NCBI GenBank assembly: GCA_038042195.1
Contig: JBBTET010000020.1
Coordinates: forward strand, 1 to 64,000
Origin: JACRIM01 sp038042195
GTDB taxonomy: Bacteria > Planctomycetota > Phycisphaerae > UBA1845 > UTPLA1
Direction: 5' to 3'
Length of the DNA: 64,000 bases
The position numbers and the translations under genes were made by a program. This document shows positions 60,840 to 64,000 of the stretch, in pieces. Within the stretch, counting starts at the first letter, position 1, and each line of letters starts with the position of its first letter. The notes beneath the pieces were generated by a model. The model saw only the letters and a program-made list of their open reading frames with translations, did not search any database and was not told where the DNA came from.

Positions 60840-61514
60840 ATGAGCCAGATTCGTTGTGCGAAATGCGGAGACATGAATACAAACGGAGCCAGGTTCTGCG
60901 CTGCGTGCGGCGCGGGCCTGGTTCCACCGGGAGGTAGCAGTATGAGCGCGTCGAAAGTCCTGTTATTGTTTTTTGCCGTGATGCTCGGCGGAGCGGTCCT
61001 CGTCGGAGGTTGTGGCTACAGCGGCTATCGCGGCACCATCTCCAAGGATGAGGCCGTGAAAAGTGCCTGGGGCGATGTCGAGGTTGCTCTGAAGCGGCGT
61101 TTCGATCTGATCCCAAACATCGTGGAGACGGTGAAGGGGTATGCGAAGCAGGAGAAAGACCTGTTCCAAGGCATCGCCGACGCTCGGGCGAACTACACCG
61201 GAGCGGCCAGCGTGGGCGAAAAGGCGAAGGCCGCAGGCGCGCTCGACGGCTTCCTCTCGCGGCTACTTGTCATTCAAGAGCGCTATCCGGAGTTGAAGTC
61301 CAACCAGAACTTTCGTGACTTACAGGTCACACTCGAAGGCACCGAGAACCGTATCGGCGAGATGCGAAAGAAGTACAATGACAGCGCGAAGAGCCTGAAC
61401 GAATACATTCGCGCCTTTCCAGGCAGCCTGTACGCGGGCTGGTCCGGCGTGAAGACAGCGGACTACTTCCAGGCAGGTGAAGAAGCCAAGGAAGTTCCCA
61501 AAGTGAAGTTCTGA
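60840..61514 (+). CDS. LemA-family protein with N-terminal zinc ribbon
   Basis: This 224-residue protein fuses a zinc ribbon (CAKCG and CAACG, residues 6-24) to a LemA domain. A hydrophobic segment (VLLLFFAVMLGGAVLVGGCG) follows the ribbon. The LemA part has VEVALKRRFDLIPNIVETVK, FQGIADARANYTGAASVGEK, YPELKSNQNFRDLQVTLEGT and YIRAFPGSLYAGWSGV. LemA normally starts at the membrane helix, so the ribbon adds a cytoplasmic metal-binding tip. It follows the TPM gene, the usual partner. A strong terminator starts 33 bases after its stop. Confidence 0.87.
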   Translation: MSQIRCAKCGDMNTNGARFCAACGAGLVPPGGSSMSASKVLLLFFAVMLGGAVLVGGCGYSGYRGTISKDEAVKSAWGDVEVALKRRFDLIPNIVETVKGYAKQEKDLFQGIADARANYTGAASVGEKAKAAGALDGFLSRLLVIQERYPELKSNQNFRDLQVTLEGTENRIGEMRKKYNDSAKSLNEYIRAFPGSLYAGWSGVKTADYFQAGEEAKEVPKVKF

Positions 61515-61524
61515 TCGAGTCGAC

Positions 61525-63231
61525 ATGATCAAGACGAGTCCACACCAGCCCGACGAGAGCGATCCTCGTCGGGCTTTTTCGTCGACGGGGGCCGCCCGAC
61601 AATTTCCGTGGATGGGCTTCGTCATCGTGACGTGTATCGCGTCGGTAATGTGCTTCTATCGACTCGGCTCACGAGCCATGTGGCAGGACGAAGGCGAGAC
61701 GGCTGTCCTAGCTCAAAGCGTCCTGATCCACGGCATTCCCAAGGCGAAGATCGGAGACAATGTAGTTCAGCAAGATGCCAAGGCCTTCGACGAGAGCTAC
61801 ACATGGACGTTTCATCCGTGGGGACAGTTCTATCTGGCGGCGATAGGACTCAAGGCGTTTGGAGAAAACGCGATGGGGGCGCGGGCACCGTTTGCCCTTT
61901 GCGGCGTGCTATGCGTGGCGATGCTGTTTCTCATGGCCTGGCGCACGACCCGATGTACCCGCACGGCCGTGGTGTGCGCCTTGCTGTTGGCGATCTCGGC
62001 AACGTTTGTGACCCACGCGCGGCAATGTCGCTATTACGCACTGGATGCGCTGACGTGCCTTGTGGTGGTAGGCGTGTTGCTGGAGTTGCTTCGTCGGCCG
62101 GATTGGAAGCGTGGCGCGGCGTTTGGCGTGGCGCTCGCGGCCCAGTTCTATACCAACTTCGGATTGCAGGCGGCGTTACTGCCCGGATTGGTGGTCGTCG
62201 CACTCTTCTTTCAAATCAGAATGACGCATCTCCGTGCGGTAAGTCTGGGACTACTCGTTGCTGTCGTACTTTGCATCCCCGGCGGTCTGGTTCATGGGCG
62301 CAGGCTTTGGGGTGGCGGCGCGACCGTGTCACCGCTCCCATTCCTCACGAAAGCGATTGCACATCTGTCCTACATCGACGGCTGGTTCGCGCCGCTCGCC
62401 GTCCTTCTGATCGCGGGCGCGATAGTCCTCCTGCGACGATTTCGCACCGGACGCGTGATTACAGTTGACGTGTGCCTCGCGATCGGCTGCGCCTTCACGG
62501 TCATCCTCGCGGCAATCATCATGGCCTATGCCGCCCCGATCCCCCATGTTCGATATCTCATCGCCTTGATGCCCCTGGCGAAATTGGCCCTTGGAATCTG
62601 TGCCGTCGGCCTGTATCGAATCACTCTCGAAAAAACGAACCGACCGGCAATGGCATGGACGGCCTTGTTTGTCTGCATTGCAATACTCGTGACCTCCAAC
62701 GTGGCCGCCGTTCCGATTCAGTGGATCGTCGAACTACCGGATCAGCAAACGCCAGACTTCTGCACCAGCCGTCGGCCCTACCTTCGCTTCGACGCCGCCG
62801 GGATGCTGCATGAACTGACGCACGACTTTCCGTGTTTCGATCAGGCACGCCTTGAGGCTGTGAATCGGCTTGCCCGACGTGGCGACATGGTACTGACGAA
62901 CTATGGCGACCTGCCGTTGATGTTTCATCGGCCCGACGTTCTCATTCGCGGCGGCGTCGGTGGCGGCGAGCGGCCCGTCGAGGACGGCAAGCGGCCCGAT
63001 CTCATTCTGATCCAATCAGCCTTCGGCATTCCCTTCCAGCCGTATCTCGATCAGCTTCGTGAATCAGGCGATTATGTCGAGCAACGTGTGTCCGTCCCCA
63101 ATTCACCCTATGGCAACATCCCGGAGCCTCGTGCCCATCTCTTCGCCGCCCCGGAGCAACGTCTCGTCCTCTGGATATTCGTGAAAAAGAAAAACGCCGA
63201 TCGTGTTGAAGCAACGACACGACCGGCGTGA
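61525..63231 (+). CDS. GT39/PMT-like membrane glycosyltransferase
   Basis: The 568-residue protein has about 11 helices. Helix 1 (MGFVIVTCIASVMCFYRLGS) is followed by the acidic catalytic loop MWQDEGETAVLA, then WTFHPWGQFYLAAIGLKAFG and LLAISATFVTHARQCRYYAL, which are family blocks. GT39-like enzymes transfer a sugar from a lipid phosphate carrier. The frame opens at ATG 61525, but its first 20 codons form a perfect terminator for the upstream lemA transcript; ATG 61612, at helix 1, may be the true start, with no RBS. The C-terminal 150 residues are a soluble periplasmic domain. Confidence 0.83.
   Translation: MIKTSPHQPDESDPRRAFSSTGAARQFPWMGFVIVTCIASVMCFYRLGSRAMWQDEGETAVLAQSVLIHGIPKAKIGDNVVQQDAKAFDESYTWTFHPWGQFYLAAIGLKAFGENAMGARAPFALCGVLCVAMLFLMAWRTTRCTRTAVVCALLLAISATFVTHARQCRYYALDALTCLVVVGVLLELLRRPDWKRGAAFGVALAAQFYTNFGLQAALLPGLVVVALFFQIRMTHLRAVSLGLLVAVVLCIPGGLVHGRRLWGGGATVSPLPFLTKAIAHLSYIDGWFAPLAVLLIAGAIVLLRRFRTGRVITVDVCLAIGCAFTVILAAIIMAYAAPIPHVRYLIALMPLAKLALGICAVGLYRITLEKTNRPAMAWTALFVCIAILVTSNVAAVPIQWIVELPDQQTPDFCTSRRPYLRFDAAGMLHELTHDFPCFDQARLEAVNRLARRGDMVLTNYGDLPLMFHRPDVLIRGGVGGGERPVEDGKRPDLILIQSAFGIPFQPYLDQLRESGDYVEQRVSVPNSPYGNIPEPRAHLFAAPEQRLVLWIFVKKKNADRVEATTRPA
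61547..61579 (+). terminator. Intrinsic terminator after the LemA gene, inside the GT39 frame
   Basis: AGCCCGACGAG-AGCGATC-CTCGTCGGGCT, an 11-pair perfect stem followed by TTTT. It lies 33 bases after the LemA stop and 22 bases after the first possible start of the GT39 gene. Confidence 0.85.
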
Positions 63232-63250
63232 AATGCAATCTACAAATGGA

Positions 63251-64000
63251 TCAGCCTTGCACCCGCGCCATGGTCAGCGGTACGCGGGCGAGGTTCGCCC
63301 CGAGTGTCGTCAATGTGCCTTCGAGGCTGCCGTTGGCCAATTCCTTCACGTCAAACTCGAAGTTCACCGGTGTGCCTTGTCCAAGAATGTTCGTGTCAAC
63401 GGTCCAGACAACGCGATTACCGCTGACGCTCTCCAGCTTGGAATCGGTGATGCCGATCTCCTGACCGGAGGAAGGGTCAACCAGGCGAATGATCTTGCCA
63501 CCGGAGATGGACACCTGAAGCTCGCTGTTCGCGTTGTTGGCCATCCAGGTGCCGTCGAATCGCAACACGAGAGCCGATTGCAACACCGCTGAAACACTGA
63601 ACAACGCCAGCAACGCCGGTAGAATACCGATGAGTGGGAACCAGATGCCAGAGATCACCAGCAAGGCGGCGCGAAGAGGATCGTCGTATGACGCGGTCGC
63701 TTTCGGTGTCGTCGGATCCGCAGCGGGCAATGACACGATGGGCACTGGCTGTGGCGTCGGTGTCACGGCCCCAGCCGCGATCTCATCATCCATGCGCTGA
63801 GCCACGTCGAGCAGCATCGTGTTGGCCTGCAAATAGGCATCGACGCCGTCAACAGTCGGCGCATCAATGCGCTCCGAACCGACCGGCAGCTTCCACTCCG
63901 AGCCGTCCGACGTAATCATGCGGCTCACGCGTTTGTTGCCGTCCATGATCAGCGTGGCGGATTTGCCGCGATTGATCACGAAGAACTCGGCGATGGTAAA
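63251..64000 (-). CDS. Partial membrane protein, unknown function
   Basis: The frame is open from 63251 through the window edge; the first possible start in the window is GTG at 63979, but upstream codons (FTIAEFF) continue in phase, so the N-terminus lies outside. A Pro-rich linker (AAGAVTPTPQPVPIVSLPAA) leads to two membrane helices near ALLVISGIWFPLIGILPALL and FSVSAVLQSALVLRF. A beta-rich C-terminal domain follows (TWMANNANSELQVSISGGKI, VPLTMARVQG). I do not recognise the family. It converges with the GT39 gene. Confidence 0.6.
   Translation of the reverse strand, partial: FTIAEFFVINRGKSATLIMDGNKRVSRMITSDGSEWKLPVGSERIDAPTVDGVDAYLQANTMLLDVAQRMDDEIAAGAVTPTPQPVPIVSLPAADPTTPKATASYDDPLRAALLVISGIWFPLIGILPALLALFSVSAVLQSALVLRFDGTWMANNANSELQVSISGGKIIRLVDPSSGQEIGITDSKLESVSGNRVVWTVDTNILGQGTPVNFEFDVKELANGSLEGTLTTLGANLARVPLTMARVQG

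Overview
The window looks like ordinary chromosome from a GC-rich, Gram-negative-type bacterium, most likely a member of the Planctomycetota. Pointers are two PEP-CTERM-type sorting tails on a tandem protein pair and a third on a HAF-repeat protein, a dockerin-like calcium-binding tail, an FG-GAP surface protein, two membrane/TPR proteins of the TMTC type, an FtsH with a GEPGCGKT P-loop, and outer-membrane lipoproteins (LptE-like, MltA-like). Shine-Dalgarno sequences are of the AGGAGGTGATC type. There is no rRNA operon, prophage, conjugative element or CRISPR array. The only RNA gene seen is one tRNA-Leu(TAG).

Layout. 1-3050 is gene-poor: a stub of a larger protein, a frameshifted dockerin-type secreted protein, a small membrane protein and a cluster of hairpin repeats. 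3051-8944 holds a secreted TPR protein, an orphan DNA methyltransferase, RodA, a WalJ-like MBL hydrolase and a dihydropyrimidinase-like amidohydrolase whose carboxylated lysine is replaced by glutamate. 8979-13730 (minus) is a MacAB-type export operon with adaptor, separate ATPase and two consecutive permeases; a YIP1-like membrane protein follows. 14882-24021 groups two TMTC-like membrane/TPR proteins around an M16 peptidase and ends with an ArnT-like glycosyltransferase. 24036-28607 has tRNA-Leu, a FabH/OleA-like synthase, accB-accC, a gamma-carbonic-anhydrase-like protein and a DPM1-like glycosyltransferase. 28654-29391 is a compact HigBA toxin-antitoxin module with a visible operator.

29431-43189 carries an L,D-transpeptidase, a MATE transporter, two small unknowns, a B12-binding radical SAM protein (TIGR03960 type), a 1082-residue FG-GAP protein, two tandem 3-phosphoglycerate dehydrogenases and an MltA-like transglycosylase. 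43850-49452 is an accessory, surface-oriented region: a tandemly duplicated pair of PEP-CTERM proteins, a REP-associated transposase with inverted ends, a decapitated gene fragment, a zinc-ribbon protein, a metzincin lipoprotein and a HAF/PEP-CTERM protein. 49526-64000 returns to housekeeping: metK, LptE-like, ftsH, a GNAT, hutI-ftcD (end of histidine degradation), a second REP-associated transposase between palindromes, rarA, then an unknown-TPM-LemA group, a GT39 glycosyltransferase and a partial membrane protein running off the window.

No large new defence or biosynthetic system is evident. The most interesting signals are small: the Lys-to-Glu change in the amidohydrolase, the PEP-CTERM pair whose Arg-Arg-stop codons form the ribosome-binding site of the next gene, the two RAYT elements with different end palindromes, the higBA operator, and a full terminator hairpin inside the 5' end of the GT39 reading frame.
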